Shown here in pieces: positions 46,810 to 56,118 of a DNA stretch of 64,000 bases (its first letter is position 1; each line of letters opens with the position of its first letter). The position numbers and the translations under genes were made by a program. Source of the stretch: Actinomycetes bacterium (GTDB taxonomy: Bacteria; Actinomycetota; Acidimicrobiia; Acidimicrobiales; Palsa-688); NCBI GenBank assembly GCA_021808665.1, contig JAKBBA010000008.1, forward strand, positions 29,005-93,004. Direction: 5' to 3'. Below the pieces are notes generated by a model. The model was given only the letters and a program-made list of their open reading frames with translations, did no database searches and had not been told where the DNA came from.

Positions 46810-47618
46810 TCAGATTGTCCTTCTTGCTCGCTGCTTGCGTCTTTACCACCAAAGGGGCCGAGATCGCCTTCGCCGCCATCGGGGGGTTCGTCGACGCCGG
46901 GGGCTTCCATCTCGATGCGTTCCGACCCGGGCAAGTCCACCGCGCCGACACCGCCGTCCGAGACCTTGTCGTCGGGACCAGGTCCGAGGGAGTCGCTCGA
47001 CATTGCGACCCCCGATCGCGAGCGGATCTCCACTGTCGCTGGTACATGGGCGGGACGGGAAGCGTCTACGATGCGGTCGAGAGCCCTCCGGTCTACAGAC
47101 GACGGGTCGTCCGTTTCGACCCGCACGACTAGGTAGGGAGCGGGACTTCCCGGCAGGGCCGACATAGCCGTCTGCGACCAAGAGCACCCGCCGCTGTCGT
47201 GGATCTCCGGCGCAACGCCGGTGTAGAGCTCCACGTGCTCGCTTATCCCTGTGGCGGTGCCTCTCGAAGCGTAGAGCCGGACTGATGCACGGACTAGGGC
47301 GCGACGGCGTTCTGTCGACCAGTACTCGTCGACTTGCACCCCCACCCAGCCGGCGATCCAATCAAGAAAGTCGACTGGGGCTAGCTCGGCGTCCAGGTAC
47401 GCCTGGAGGCAGTCCAGTACCGAATAGATCGGGGCGGAGACCTCGTCGAGAGCTTCGCAAAGCCTCACACAGAAGTCGTCCTCGGCAAGCACCGACGGTA
47501 GCTGCTCGTAAAGTGTCCTCGCCGGGGTGAGGCCCGGCACCGTGCCCCGCTCGAAGGAGACCGCTCCGTCGAGGAAGCCTCCACTGCCAGGCGCCCCCGG
47601 CGCGACGACTAAGGCCAC
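46806..47618 (-). CDS. Phage tail protein I-like baseplate component of the CIS
   Basis: The N-terminal 200 residues resemble P2 gpI-type tail proteins: YEQLPSVLAEDDFCVRLCEA, LDCLQAYLDAELAPVDFLDW, IAGWVGVQVDEYWSTERRRA then RLYASRGTATGISEHVELYT. These occur at the distal end of CIS baseplate gene sets. The C-terminal 70 residues are acidic and Gly/Asp-rich, likely flexible. It starts with GTG directly after the TAA of the baseplate-J-like gene. Confidence 0.85.
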   Translation of the reverse strand: MALVVAPGAPGSGGFLDGAVSFERGTVPGLTPARTLYEQLPSVLAEDDFCVRLCEALDEVSAPIYSVLDCLQAYLDAELAPVDFLDWIAGWVGVQVDEYWSTERRRALVRASVRLYASRGTATGISEHVELYTGVAPEIHDSGGCSWSQTAMSALPGSPAPYLVVRVETDDPSSVDRRALDRIVDASRPAHVPATVEIRSRSGVAMSSDSLGPGPDDKVSDGGVGAVDLPGSERIEMEAPGVDEPPDGGEGDLGPFGGKDASSEQEGQSD

Positions 47619-49571
47619 TTAAGCCCCTTCGACCCGGACTTGGTGCTGGTAGGAGAAGACCAGGGCGTTGGGAGCCACGTCGACGCGCTGCGCCGGCTGG
47701 CCACGATCGCCGGTCAAGGGGTTCGCAGCGAACAAACGAACATCATCGACTATCTCCACACCTGGAAGGTTCTGCAGCACAGCGAAAATCTCTCCGATCA
47801 GGACGGGCCGCCCGAAAGGCCAACCCGAGCCATCCATACCACCCGTTATCGGGTGAAGATAATCGTATAACGCCTGGGTGGCGCTGCGCTTGAGACGAGC
47901 AGCATCCGACCACGGTCTGGGCGTCAGGGCCGCCACGACTGTCACTCCCTGGTAGGCCGGTGGTTCCACCACCACCCGGGCGCCGATAGCCCTGCGACGG
48001 TCAAGGGCGGTCGCGATGTCAGACAGCATCTCGGCCGCCGGCACGAGGCGTTCGAAGGGCAGAAGGCCGTCCTCGTCGTCGGCAACAGAAGGAACGACGA
48101 GAACCCGGACGCCGCCCGCGTCCTCCGGCCCAGAAGCCGGGACCGCCCTTATCCTCGCAGCTTGGGGGGCAGCAGCGCGGGCGAGCTCCTCGTAGTCCTC
48201 GGCGGTGACAGCCCTTCCCAGGGTGCGAAGCAGTACAGGTCCCCTGACTTTGGCCTCGTCAAGGGTCTCGCCGTCCACGCCGCCCGTCGCCGCAACCCGG
48301 TTCTCTACGCGACTCACGAACGGTATCGAGTTACGCAGGACCCTTATCGCGCCTTTGGAAACGTTGCCCTGCCTGCCACCACCACAACGGTAGGGGCGGG
48401 CGCGCAGCACCGAACCTTTGGCTGGGACCGCTCCGTACTGGGTGACGCTGCCGTCGGGGTTACGCACGAGAGGCCCTAGGGTGACCTCCCCGAAGGTCCG
48501 GTCCAACGTGAAGTGCCGGTCCGCCGGTCCGCTCTGTGCGAACGTGGTGACCTCTGTCCAGGTTTGCCAGCCGTCGTCCTCGTCGGAAACCTCAAGCTCG
48601 AAAGGCTCGCCTGAACCGACCACGGGATATTTGTCGAGTTGGAAACGTTCACCAGCGACTCCATCGGACACCCCGATCACCTGCTCGGAGATCCGCTCCG
48701 CCTGGTAGGCCCTGGTGGTCCCCCCGATCGTGAAAGCCTCTATCGAGTTGATCGTCGGCGAGTTCGAGTAGAACGGCTGATCAGGACGCGGGTCCACCAG
48801 TCGCGCCCGAACCCATCCCGCTCGCAGGGTCTGGAACACCGACAAGGTGTGAGAGTCGGGAACGTGCAGCACCACGTCACCTTGGCGGTTCAGCCCACCG
48901 GTTGAGTCGGATTCGATCTCGCACTCGACCCAGTCGGTCCCGTCGAAAGCTTCCCACACCAGCGGCGGGTCGGACGGATCCACTCCGATACCTTCGATTC
49001 GACAGTCGAAGCGAAGATTAAGCACGCACCTCGGCACCGCGGCCGACACGCCTACTAGGAGCACCTCCCCTGGTACGGGGTTTGCGGAGAAACACGAGAA
49101 GCCTGCCAGCTTGATCGTGTCGGTGTGGTTACGCCACGTTCCGCTGGCAGGGATCGAGCATATGTAGGAGAACTCGCAGGGCACGATGTCCAAGGCCTCG
49201 TCCACTGTGAAGACCACGGGCTGGGCTTCGGTGTCGCCGCGCGGTGTCGCAACCTCGACACCCTCCGGGACTCGGATGGTCTCCTCTTGGGGTGCGGACA
49301 ACCAGAACGTCACGTTGCACGACGCAGCGGTGGGCGGGAACAGCTGGACACCGACCAGTTCCAAGAACTTTATATAGTTGAGATCGGGCACCCGGTTGAG
49401 CCGGTAGATCAGCTGGTCGGTCATGTACGCGAAGGTCTCGATCAGTGTGACACCCGGGTCGGACACGTTGTGGTCGGTCCATTCGGGGCATCGCTGCATC
49501 ACCAGGCGCTTTGCGTCGTCTACGAGGCTTTGGAAACGTCGGTCGTCGAGGTTCGGGGCGGGCAGCGTCAA
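47619..49571 (-). CDS. Baseplate J-like wedge protein (Afp11/Pvc11 type)
   Basis: The 650-residue product starts MTLPAPNLDDRRFQSLVDDA and has the family segment WTDHNVSDPGVTLIETFAYM then TDQLIYRLNRVPDLNY. The C-terminal half carries the baseplate-J core (ATGGVDGETLDEAKVRGPVL, AVTAEDYEELARAAAPQAAR) and GRPVLIGEIFAVLQNLPGVE. It forms part of the baseplate wedge. Only one J-like protein is seen, while Afp and PVC encode two. TTG start, six bases after the gp25-like stop. Confidence 0.9.
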   Translation of the reverse strand: MTLPAPNLDDRRFQSLVDDAKRLVMQRCPEWTDHNVSDPGVTLIETFAYMTDQLIYRLNRVPDLNYIKFLELVGVQLFPPTAASCNVTFWLSAPQEETIRVPEGVEVATPRGDTEAQPVVFTVDEALDIVPCEFSYICSIPASGTWRNHTDTIKLAGFSCFSANPVPGEVLLVGVSAAVPRCVLNLRFDCRIEGIGVDPSDPPLVWEAFDGTDWVECEIESDSTGGLNRQGDVVLHVPDSHTLSVFQTLRAGWVRARLVDPRPDQPFYSNSPTINSIEAFTIGGTTRAYQAERISEQVIGVSDGVAGERFQLDKYPVVGSGEPFELEVSDEDDGWQTWTEVTTFAQSGPADRHFTLDRTFGEVTLGPLVRNPDGSVTQYGAVPAKGSVLRARPYRCGGGRQGNVSKGAIRVLRNSIPFVSRVENRVAATGGVDGETLDEAKVRGPVLLRTLGRAVTAEDYEELARAAAPQAARIRAVPASGPEDAGGVRVLVVPSVADDEDGLLPFERLVPAAEMLSDIATALDRRRAIGARVVVEPPAYQGVTVVAALTPRPWSDAARLKRSATQALYDYLHPITGGMDGSGWPFGRPVLIGEIFAVLQNLPGVEIVDDVRLFAANPLTGDRGQPAQRVDVAPNALVFSYQHQVRVEGA

Positions 49572-49577
49572 CGCAGA

Positions 49578-49976
49578 TCAGTCTTCCTCTGGTATCACGT
49601 AAAAAGGGAACACCAAGTTACGCGGATCGTAGGACCCTTTCTTGGTGTAGTGAATGTCTATGTACATCAAGTTGCGGTCGGCGGCGTCGATGCTCACGTC
49701 CACGCGCTCGACGTCGATGCGCGGCTCCCACATGGTGAGCGACCGCTTCACTTCGGAAGCCAACTGCCCCGCGGTGGTCGCATCAGCGGATGCGAAGACG
49801 AAGTCGTGGATACCGCAGCCGAAACCGGGACGCATTGGGCGCTCGCCGGGCGAAGTTGCGAGAATGAAACGAATCGCCTGCGCGATGTTACGGTCGTCGG
49901 CCGCCATGGCGATACCGCCGGAAGCGTCCGTCCCCAGAGGGTAGTTCCAGCCCTGCCCTACGAACTTCTCCGCCAT
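49578..49976 (-). CDS. gp25-like baseplate wedge protein (Afp9/Pvc9)
   Basis: The 132-residue product has the gp25/IraD-like core: NIAQAIRFILATSPGERPMR then PGFGCGIHDFVFA, with the family's EXR-like region in SPGERPMRPGFG. It joins sheath initiation to the baseplate. It sits between spike and baseplate-J genes, the standard CIS order. Usually a PAAR gene follows here; in this window it is elsewhere (63432). Confidence 0.92.
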   Translation of the reverse strand: MAEKFVGQGWNYPLGTDASGGIAMAADDRNIAQAIRFILATSPGERPMRPGFGCGIHDFVFASADATTAGQLASEVKRSLTMWEPRIDVERVDVSIDAADRNLMYIDIHYTKKGSYDPRNLVFPFYVIPEED

Positions 49977-49984
49977 ATCGCTTC

Positions 49985-51820
49985 CTACCCGCCGAGGCTT
50001 ATGCTCTGCGAAGACACAGCTACGCTCGGTGCCTCTATCTTGGCGCTGGCCTTACCGCTCAACCCGACCTCGGAGCCCGAAGCTGACACCTTACCTTCGC
50101 TGGAGAGGGCTACACCCTGTTTGCCCGTTACGCTCACTTGGCCGCCGTTGGCTTTCAACTCCAGGTTGCCACTAGTAGCCTCCAAGGTGATCCCCTTGTT
50201 GCCTTTCACGGTGACCGTACCGTCGGTGCACTCGATCGTGATCGCCTTGGTCTTCTCGTCGAGCTTGATCGTGACGTTCCCCAGCCCGCTCTTGATGGTG
50301 ATCCCAGAGTTGTCAGGGCCGTCGTCGAAGAGGACAGTGTGCTTTGCCCGCGACGTTATCCTCCTGCTGGCGACGACGTCGGTTATCTGGGCTTCGGGTT
50401 TCGGCTTTCCTATACCCTTGTATAGGTTGCCTATCACGAACGGGTGGTCGATGTCCCCCCTGTCGAAGCCGACGAGGACTTCCTCGCCTACTTCCGGGAC
50501 GAAGAGGAACCCCCACTCCCCCGTCTTTCCCGCCCCGATCTGCATCGTTCGAGCCCAGGCGCTCTTATAACTGTCCGACAGCCACGGGAACGTAACCTTG
50601 ACACGTCCGGACTGCTCGGGGTCTTTGTTGTCGTCGACGGTTCCTATCACCAGACCTGGAACCCGGCCCTGGCTTACCAGCTCAGAGTAGCTGCGCCCCG
50701 ACACCAACGCAGCGAGGGTACGGTCCCGCTTGCCGCCCACCGTGAACCAGGTGGTGTAACCGCCGTTGCCCGGCTCGTAGCAGTGCCTGACGGCCGAGCA
50801 CACGTACTGCCCGTCGAAGGGCTGCCCGGCCATTCCTATGCTGATCACCTCGCCTGACAATACCGACGGGTTTCCGTAGCACTGACCTTCGATCTCGGCA
50901 AGAGCGCCTGCTATGTCAGCTGCGATAGAAGAAGCAATGTTGGACGCTTCGCCTTCGGAGTCGACCGGTCGAGCGGCGTCGTAGAACTTCTTAGCGCCTT
51001 TCATCTCGCCGCCGACGATTGCTGGTTGGACACCCGGGTCGGTCACTTCGGCGGTCGACCCCAATGCCTCTCCCACTCCAACGACCTTCACAGAGGCCTT
51101 GGCGTCGTAACCGGTGACGACCACGCCCTCCACCTGCTCGGCGCCCGTCACCGACGAGCGCAGCCGGATGAGGTTACGTCCTGCGACCATCTGAGTGGAA
51201 AGCGGCTTCTGGTCATAAGACATAGCCGGTGGCGGGCCGTCTTGGGCTTTGGGCACCTTCTTAAAGTTGAACAAGCCCAGGGCGTCGACGTAAGCAAGCC
51301 TGTTTTCGCGCTGAGCCAGCTGCTGCACGAAAACCCAGGGGCTCACGCTGGGCTGTGACAACCAGGCGTAAGGGGCACTTGTCGGCTCTATCACTCCGAC
51401 CTCGACCTGGTACTGGCCGAGGATCTTCTGTACGACTTCGGAGGCTGTCATCTCCGGGTAGGCGTCGATCACGGTCCCGTGCATAAGACGGTGGGACGGA
51501 TCGAGGGCTCGCACCACGGCCATACGGCCCTCCGGCCCGAGCTCCAAGTCGACGCCGGTGACCTCACCGGTGAAGATCGGCTTAGGGGCGGAACCGACGC
51601 TGACGGCGACCCTGACCTTCACTCCGAGCTTGAGTCCGCTCTTGGTGAGGGTGTCGTCGGTGGCAGCGCGAAACACTAGGCGCATCTGCGAAGGCAGGAA
51701 CAGGCTGGACTCGACCTCGCAGGAGGTCACGTACTTGAAGATCGAAGGGGAGAGAGGTTCACCGGCGACACCGACTCTCACCGATATGGCCGCCCCGGCG
51801 GTGCCGTTCGTAAAAGCCAC
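49985..51820 (-). CDS. VgrG-like central spike protein (Afp8/Pvc8)
   Basis: The 611-residue protein combines a gp27-like N-terminal part (VTSCEVESSLFLPSQMRLVF), an OB-fold region (VIGTVDDNKDPEQSGRVKVT, GEEVLVGFDRGDIDHPFVIG) and a C-terminal repetitive beta-helix (VTIKLDEKTKAITIECTDG onward to SISLGG). It trimerises into the needle that pierces the target membrane. No extra effector domain is attached. GTG start with GAGGAG upstream. Confidence 0.95.
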   Translation of the reverse strand: MAFTNGTAGAAISVRVGVAGEPLSPSIFKYVTSCEVESSLFLPSQMRLVFRAATDDTLTKSGLKLGVKVRVAVSVGSAPKPIFTGEVTGVDLELGPEGRMAVVRALDPSHRLMHGTVIDAYPEMTASEVVQKILGQYQVEVGVIEPTSAPYAWLSQPSVSPWVFVQQLAQRENRLAYVDALGLFNFKKVPKAQDGPPPAMSYDQKPLSTQMVAGRNLIRLRSSVTGAEQVEGVVVTGYDAKASVKVVGVGEALGSTAEVTDPGVQPAIVGGEMKGAKKFYDAARPVDSEGEASNIASSIAADIAGALAEIEGQCYGNPSVLSGEVISIGMAGQPFDGQYVCSAVRHCYEPGNGGYTTWFTVGGKRDRTLAALVSGRSYSELVSQGRVPGLVIGTVDDNKDPEQSGRVKVTFPWLSDSYKSAWARTMQIGAGKTGEWGFLFVPEVGEEVLVGFDRGDIDHPFVIGNLYKGIGKPKPEAQITDVVASRRITSRAKHTVLFDDGPDNSGITIKSGLGNVTIKLDEKTKAITIECTDGTVTVKGNKGITLEATSGNLELKANGGQVSVTGKQGVALSSEGKVSASGSEVGLSGKASAKIEAPSVAVSSQSISLGG

Positions 51821-51829
51821 GTCAGCTCC

Positions 51830-52513
51830 TCACAGCAAAGCTTCCGCTTCGCCAGGTTCGGGGAGCACGAGGAGCGTGCCGGGCTTGACCCGCATCGGAT
51901 CGTCGATGCCATTGGCGATCGCCACGGCTCTCCACTTTGCGGGGTCGCCGTACTCGGCGAACGCCACCGACGCCAGCGTGTCGCCCGCCACTACCGTCCT
52001 CGTCCGCCTGCTCGCTAGCGCGCCCGAGGTGGGGTTGGTCCCGGGCAGTTCGGCCGGTACCGCCCTCAGGGTGAACGAAAGGTTGAGCAGCGCCGGCGAC
52101 CAAAAGTGGGTGTGTTGCTCGTCGACACTGAAGTTCTCCAGGTAGGCCTCCTCCATGATGGTCCTGGTACCCCACCCGAACTTGAAGGTCGGTGGCTTAG
52201 GGTCACCTTGGGTCACCGACTCCTCGGAGGGGACCACAGCTGCGTCGAACATCGCCAGGAGAGTCTCCAACGACACCGGCGGGAACACCGAGAACTTGTA
52301 GAGGGTGAATTTGGCGCTCAGCGACGCCCCGTTGGAACCCTGGAACTGCGGGATCGATCCTTGGACCGCCTCCGGTTGGGGGGTCTGGTGCCACTCGGCG
52401 TTACGCTGGTAGCTGAGGCTATCCGGGTTGGTCGGGAGCTTGATCATCTGACCCGACGAGAGGTTCAGCAGGTAGGGGTTGCCTAAGCCCATCGCGGCCT
52501 GTACGAACGACAT
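51830..52513 (-). CDS. LysM-domain baseplate hub protein (Afp7/Pvc7)
   Basis: The N-terminal part (about residues 1-155) is the tail-associated domain with SSGQMIKLPTNPDSLSYQRN. The C-terminal LysM (about 170-220) contains RTVVAGDTLASVAFAEYGDP then WRAVAIANGIDDP. Such proteins link the tube to the spike. GGAGGAG precedes the ATG. 227 residues, typical for the family. Confidence 0.92.
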   Translation of the reverse strand: MSFVQAAMGLGNPYLLNLSSGQMIKLPTNPDSLSYQRNAEWHQTPQPEAVQGSIPQFQGSNGASLSAKFTLYKFSVFPPVSLETLLAMFDAAVVPSEESVTQGDPKPPTFKFGWGTRTIMEEAYLENFSVDEQHTHFWSPALLNLSFTLRAVPAELPGTNPTSGALASRRTRTVVAGDTLASVAFAEYGDPAKWRAVAIANGIDDPMRVKPGTLLVLPEPGEAEALL

Positions 52514-52535
52514 GTCTTGGTCTCTCCTCCTAGCC

Positions 52536-52970
52536 TTACAGGAAACCCTGGTAGGCCAGCTCTAGTTGCTCTTCTGCGATCTTCAGCGACGAGGCGTCGA
52601 ACGAAGGCCCGGTCCACTTGACCGGCACAACTCCGTAGAGGCTGAAGGTCATTATCGACTTTCCGTCCGGGTCGAGCGCAGTGATCTCAGCCACTGTCGG
52701 ATGTGGCAGCAGGCTAAAGGCGCTCAGCCAAGCGATCACCTTGTCCGTTGAGGGGCTGATCGGCCTCCCCAGGGTCACATTCGTGTATGTCTTACTCTTG
52801 GGGAAGTGGTGCATGAAGGAGAACGTGGCGGTGTCCCCCTGCGATACCGTCTCGAAGCTGATCCCGAGGCCGCTGCAAGTCGTCCAGTCTCCGAGCTCGC
52901 CGGACGGGGCGTCCACACGGCAACGGAAGTAGACGCTTAGTCCCGGGTCATCGGTCACCAAGTCGCTCAC
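52536..52970 (-). CDS. Second tube-like protein (tube initiator, Afp5-type)
   Basis: The product is a T4 gp19/Hcp-fold tail tube protein of about 144 residues (FRCRVDAPSGELGDWTTCSG, LGRPISPSTDKVIAWLSAF, IMTFSLYGVVPVKWTGPSF). It is divergent from the main tube protein at 56609 and lies beside the LysM hub, as tube-baseplate adaptors do. GTG at 52970 is chosen since AGGAGG ends eight bases upstream; GTGs at 52976 and 52979 are too close. Starts two bases after the 995-residue gene's stop. Confidence 0.88.
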   Translation of the reverse strand: MSDLVTDDPGLSVYFRCRVDAPSGELGDWTTCSGLGISFETVSQGDTATFSFMHHFPKSKTYTNVTLGRPISPSTDKVIAWLSAFSLLPHPTVAEITALDPDGKSIMTFSLYGVVPVKWTGPSFDASSLKIAEEQLELAYQGFL

Positions 52971-52972
52971 TG

Positions 52973-55960
52973 TCACCACCTCCTATAGGTATCGGTCAGA
53001 AGGCCCGAGCGCTCCCGGCCCTGTCGTATCTCGCTACGAAGCTTGTAGACGATCAGCGGGTACAGCCAGGAGGCCAGCCGCGAAAGTTGCGCCTCTGTTG
53101 GCCGCTTGTCGAACACGTCGTTGTCGGGGCTGTTCAATGGGGCCGGGGACGGCTGGGTGGCTGCCGGGGAAGGCTCTGACCCCTTCGTAGCCATCTGGAC
53201 GCCGGCGCCGGTGAGGGCTGGCGCGCTAGCCGACGCGGCAGCCGGCGGTGCCGGCGCGCTGACGATGCTTGTGGACGGCGCCGAGGAAACCGCCGGCTGA
53301 CTGACAGTTCCTGTGGAACGATCCCATCCGCCCGGCGACGTCGAAGACCAGCTCAGGCTCGGATAGGCCAGAGGAAGAGCGTTCCCGGTAGCGACGCGAG
53401 ATCCAACTGGGGTGAGACCGGCGAACGGTTGCGGAGCGGACCCGACCTGGCGCCGAGACGCCACTGCGAGAGGGCCGGTAGCTGGCGACGTCAAGCGCTG
53501 GGCGGCTTCTGCTCTCAACGCCTCTGCCTCTAGGCCACGGCCCTCCTGGGACCCCTCGAAGGTCGGCCGGTCACCTCGCATTCGCTGTGCGACGTGGGTT
53601 AGTTCGTGGGCTAGCAGAGCAGCTCCGGGCCCATCGTCGAGGCTTCCGGCTTGGCGCGGTATCGCTATGCCTGCGTCGGTGGTAAAGCCACGGGCACCCA
53701 TCCTCTCGGCCGTCACGAACGCCGAGTTGCTCCGGTCGACCGGCACCGACGAAAGGTCGACACCGTGACGGTGGCCTACGGCGCTGCGAACCGAGGAACC
53801 CTCCACCATGCCCGAAGGGCGCTGCTGTGCGCCTTGGGAGGTCCCCGTGACACGGGCGCTCCAAGTGGACCCCTGTCCTAGAAGCGGGAGCACTGCGACA
53901 TCGACCGGGATGGCAGTTGAAGGCAAGCGTGGTGGGCCTGCGCTTGGATCTCCAGGAGCCGCCGGAGCGTAGACGAGGGGCTCGGAGATGTAGGGTCCCG
54001 AGTCTGGGGCGGCGTCGACGTCCGGTCCCGCCGGCAGTTCGGCGACCGTTGCCTCGCCCACCGCCACCTCGGCGCTTGCGCCACCCCGGAGAGCCGGCCA
54101 AGAGATCTCGGCTGGTGACACCAGGCTTGCTTCGACAAAACGCTCCAGTGCGACGTGGACAGGAGGGACTTGTACAGCGCTTACCAAGGGAAGCCCGGCC
54201 CAACTGTTTGCCGAACCCACGGGAGCGCTTCGCTCGGGCGGCACGCTCCGGCTAGAAAACTGTCCGAACCCTGTCGGACCCGACGCTGGCAAGGCACCCA
54301 AAGGAGGAGTCGCCGCCGGCGCGCCCGGCTGGCTTTCGCCGGGCGTACCGGCTCGGCTTAGATCGAGGGACGGCGCCATGGTGGTACGCAGCGCCGCAGT
54401 CAGCCGACGTCGTCCCTCGGGGCTGAGTGCCATCTCGCTCGGATCGAGCGTCTCAGCGGTAGGAGGCAGTCCCGCCAGTGGCGCCCCCAGGCCTGGACGA
54501 CGATGCGCTGCAGGTTCAAAGCTCTGACGTTCCGTCCGCTGAGCAGCCCCGTTCGGCTCGCTGCGCACGGCGAACGGTTGGGACTCGCCCGTCGTGGCGG
54601 AGCGGGAGGCGCTCGGCGTCTCCGGCAGTGCCGGACTCCCGCTGGCGTAGTCGCTTCCGCTGAGAATCGGCGCCTCACCCTCCACGAGAGCGACGGCGGG
54701 CGAGGCTGGCCCTTGGGGCATGCCCGACAGGGGCTCAATAGCCGCACCCGTCGCCCCTGACGGCGTGCCCTGCGCAGGGAGCGCCTCCTCCGAAAGGCCG
54801 CCGACCGGTTGCATCACCGCACCAGGGACCTCTCCTTCGAGCGCCAGCATTCGCTCGGCAGGTAGCTGCACCAGACTTAACGTAGGTGGCATCGCCGCCG
54901 AGACAAACCGGCTGTTGGTATCGACAGGTTCGACAGGAATAAAGGTCCCCACCCGGGGCAGCCGCCCCTCGGTGCCAACCGCCACCATGTTCCTAGTCAC
55001 TGCGACGGGAAGGGGAAGTTGGGCACCGCCATCAGGAGCTCGCCCGAAAGCCGGGGTCGTCGAGGTAGGAGTATCCGACGTCGAAGCTTGGGTCGAAGGT
55101 GCCACCGGCGCAACCGCTGTCACAAGCGACGCCGGCGGGGGGCTTGCCAGGTCGTCGGTAAGCGTCGGCCGAGACGCAGCGACTTGCGGGGACTCAGCGG
55201 CGGAAACGTCTGCCGTAGCCTCTAATCGGGCTCGGCCAGTGGCCGACCCACTAGACGAAAGGGCGCTTTGCCCTCTAGGGGGAGTTGGTGACACTGGAGG
55301 CGCTTGAGTTGGTGTCACCTGCGCCAACGCCGGCGCGACTGAGGCTGCTCTTGCCGGCACTGCTGGCGCCGGTCGTGCAGGCGCGACCTGTACGTATCTC
55401 CCGGCGTCTGTGAAGGCTATCTCGGGAACGCCAGTGTGATCCTCGGGCGCGTCGAAGACATGGTGCCACTGGGAAACACCGCTACCAGAAACGCCGGAAC
55501 GACCAGACCGCGCCGGGTCTGTCCTCGCGACGTCGAGAGCAGGCAGCGAGTCGGGGAAGGTCCCCGCTGGCGGAGGAGCCTGCATGCTCGTGACAACGAG
55601 GTCCACCAGCCCCGAAGGTGCGGCCGGGCTGAGAATGTGCCCGAGATTCGGTGCGACCGTTAGCACTGACATCCGCGAGCCGAGGTAGCGGTCGAAGTCG
55701 GTCGTCACGACGAGAGGCATCGCAGAAACCAGCGATGCCAAAGGTGGGACTTCCTGCCATCCCGGCTTTCCGGAGAGGTCCGCCACTCGGATAGGGCTTG
55801 CGGATCGGGTATCTGACCCCTGAGTACGTGTCAGGACCGACGAGTCGACTCCTGAAGGCCCCGGCGGGGCCGACTCCTTCGGAGCCGGCCCCGGGAGATT
55901 CGAAAGGGCCTCATGGCCAGGCGCCGCGTGCCTACGAAACAGATTTGACAGTCCCATCAT
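52973..55960 (-). CDS. 995-residue Pro/Ala-rich DUF4157 protein of the CIS, function unknown
   Basis: Most of the 995 residues are low-complexity Pro/Ala/Ser/Gly sequence predicted to be disordered. A DUF4157 module is near residues 750-815, with AALLAHELTHVAQRMRGDRP (HExxH zincin-like) preceded by FVTAERMGARGFTTDAGIAI. The last 50 residues are different, ordered and charged: RLASWLYPLIVYKLRSEIR then RERSGLLTDTYRRW. DUF4157 is the commonest accessory domain of eCIS loci. Position between the assembly genes and the hub suggests a lumen or baseplate component or a cargo carrier. Starts ATGATG overlap the DUF6760 stop. Confidence 0.8.
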   Translation of the reverse strand: MMGLSNLFRRHAAPGHEALSNLPGPAPKESAPPGPSGVDSSVLTRTQGSDTRSASPIRVADLSGKPGWQEVPPLASLVSAMPLVVTTDFDRYLGSRMSVLTVAPNLGHILSPAAPSGLVDLVVTSMQAPPPAGTFPDSLPALDVARTDPARSGRSGVSGSGVSQWHHVFDAPEDHTGVPEIAFTDAGRYVQVAPARPAPAVPARAASVAPALAQVTPTQAPPVSPTPPRGQSALSSSGSATGRARLEATADVSAAESPQVAASRPTLTDDLASPPPASLVTAVAPVAPSTQASTSDTPTSTTPAFGRAPDGGAQLPLPVAVTRNMVAVGTEGRLPRVGTFIPVEPVDTNSRFVSAAMPPTLSLVQLPAERMLALEGEVPGAVMQPVGGLSEEALPAQGTPSGATGAAIEPLSGMPQGPASPAVALVEGEAPILSGSDYASGSPALPETPSASRSATTGESQPFAVRSEPNGAAQRTERQSFEPAAHRRPGLGAPLAGLPPTAETLDPSEMALSPEGRRRLTAALRTTMAPSLDLSRAGTPGESQPGAPAATPPLGALPASGPTGFGQFSSRSVPPERSAPVGSANSWAGLPLVSAVQVPPVHVALERFVEASLVSPAEISWPALRGGASAEVAVGEATVAELPAGPDVDAAPDSGPYISEPLVYAPAAPGDPSAGPPRLPSTAIPVDVAVLPLLGQGSTWSARVTGTSQGAQQRPSGMVEGSSVRSAVGHRHGVDLSSVPVDRSNSAFVTAERMGARGFTTDAGIAIPRQAGSLDDGPGAALLAHELTHVAQRMRGDRPTFEGSQEGRGLEAEALRAEAAQRLTSPATGPLAVASRRQVGSAPQPFAGLTPVGSRVATGNALPLAYPSLSWSSTSPGGWDRSTGTVSQPAVSSAPSTSIVSAPAPPAAASASAPALTGAGVQMATKGSEPSPAATQPSPAPLNSPDNDVFDKRPTEAQLSRLASWLYPLIVYKLRSEIRQGRERSGLLTDTYRRW

Positions 55961-56118
55961 TGATCCCCTGAGCTAATCCGCCGGTTGATCTTGGCTATCT
56001 CCTCCACGAAGCGCCGCCTTGTCGGGTGCTCCATGTCGATGATGTCGTTGAAGGACCAGTTGAAGTGGTATGCGACGTACGCCACCTCCTCATAGAGACG
56101 GTCGGTCGCGTACGTCAC
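55957..56118 (-). CDS. DUF6760-like small CIS protein
   Basis: The 53-residue product reads MTYATDRLYEEVAYVAYHFN then WSFNDIIDMEHPTRRRFVEE, matching the small DUF6760-type proteins found in CIS loci next to the tail-assembly gene. GTG at 56118 overlaps the upstream stop (GTGA), and GGGGGA lies four bases before it. A longer reading to 56178 would overlap coding sequence and is rejected. It may work with the upstream protein as a two-part assembly chaperone. Confidence 0.82.
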   Translation of the reverse strand: MTYATDRLYEEVAYVAYHFNWSFNDIIDMEHPTRRRFVEEIAKINRRISSGDQ

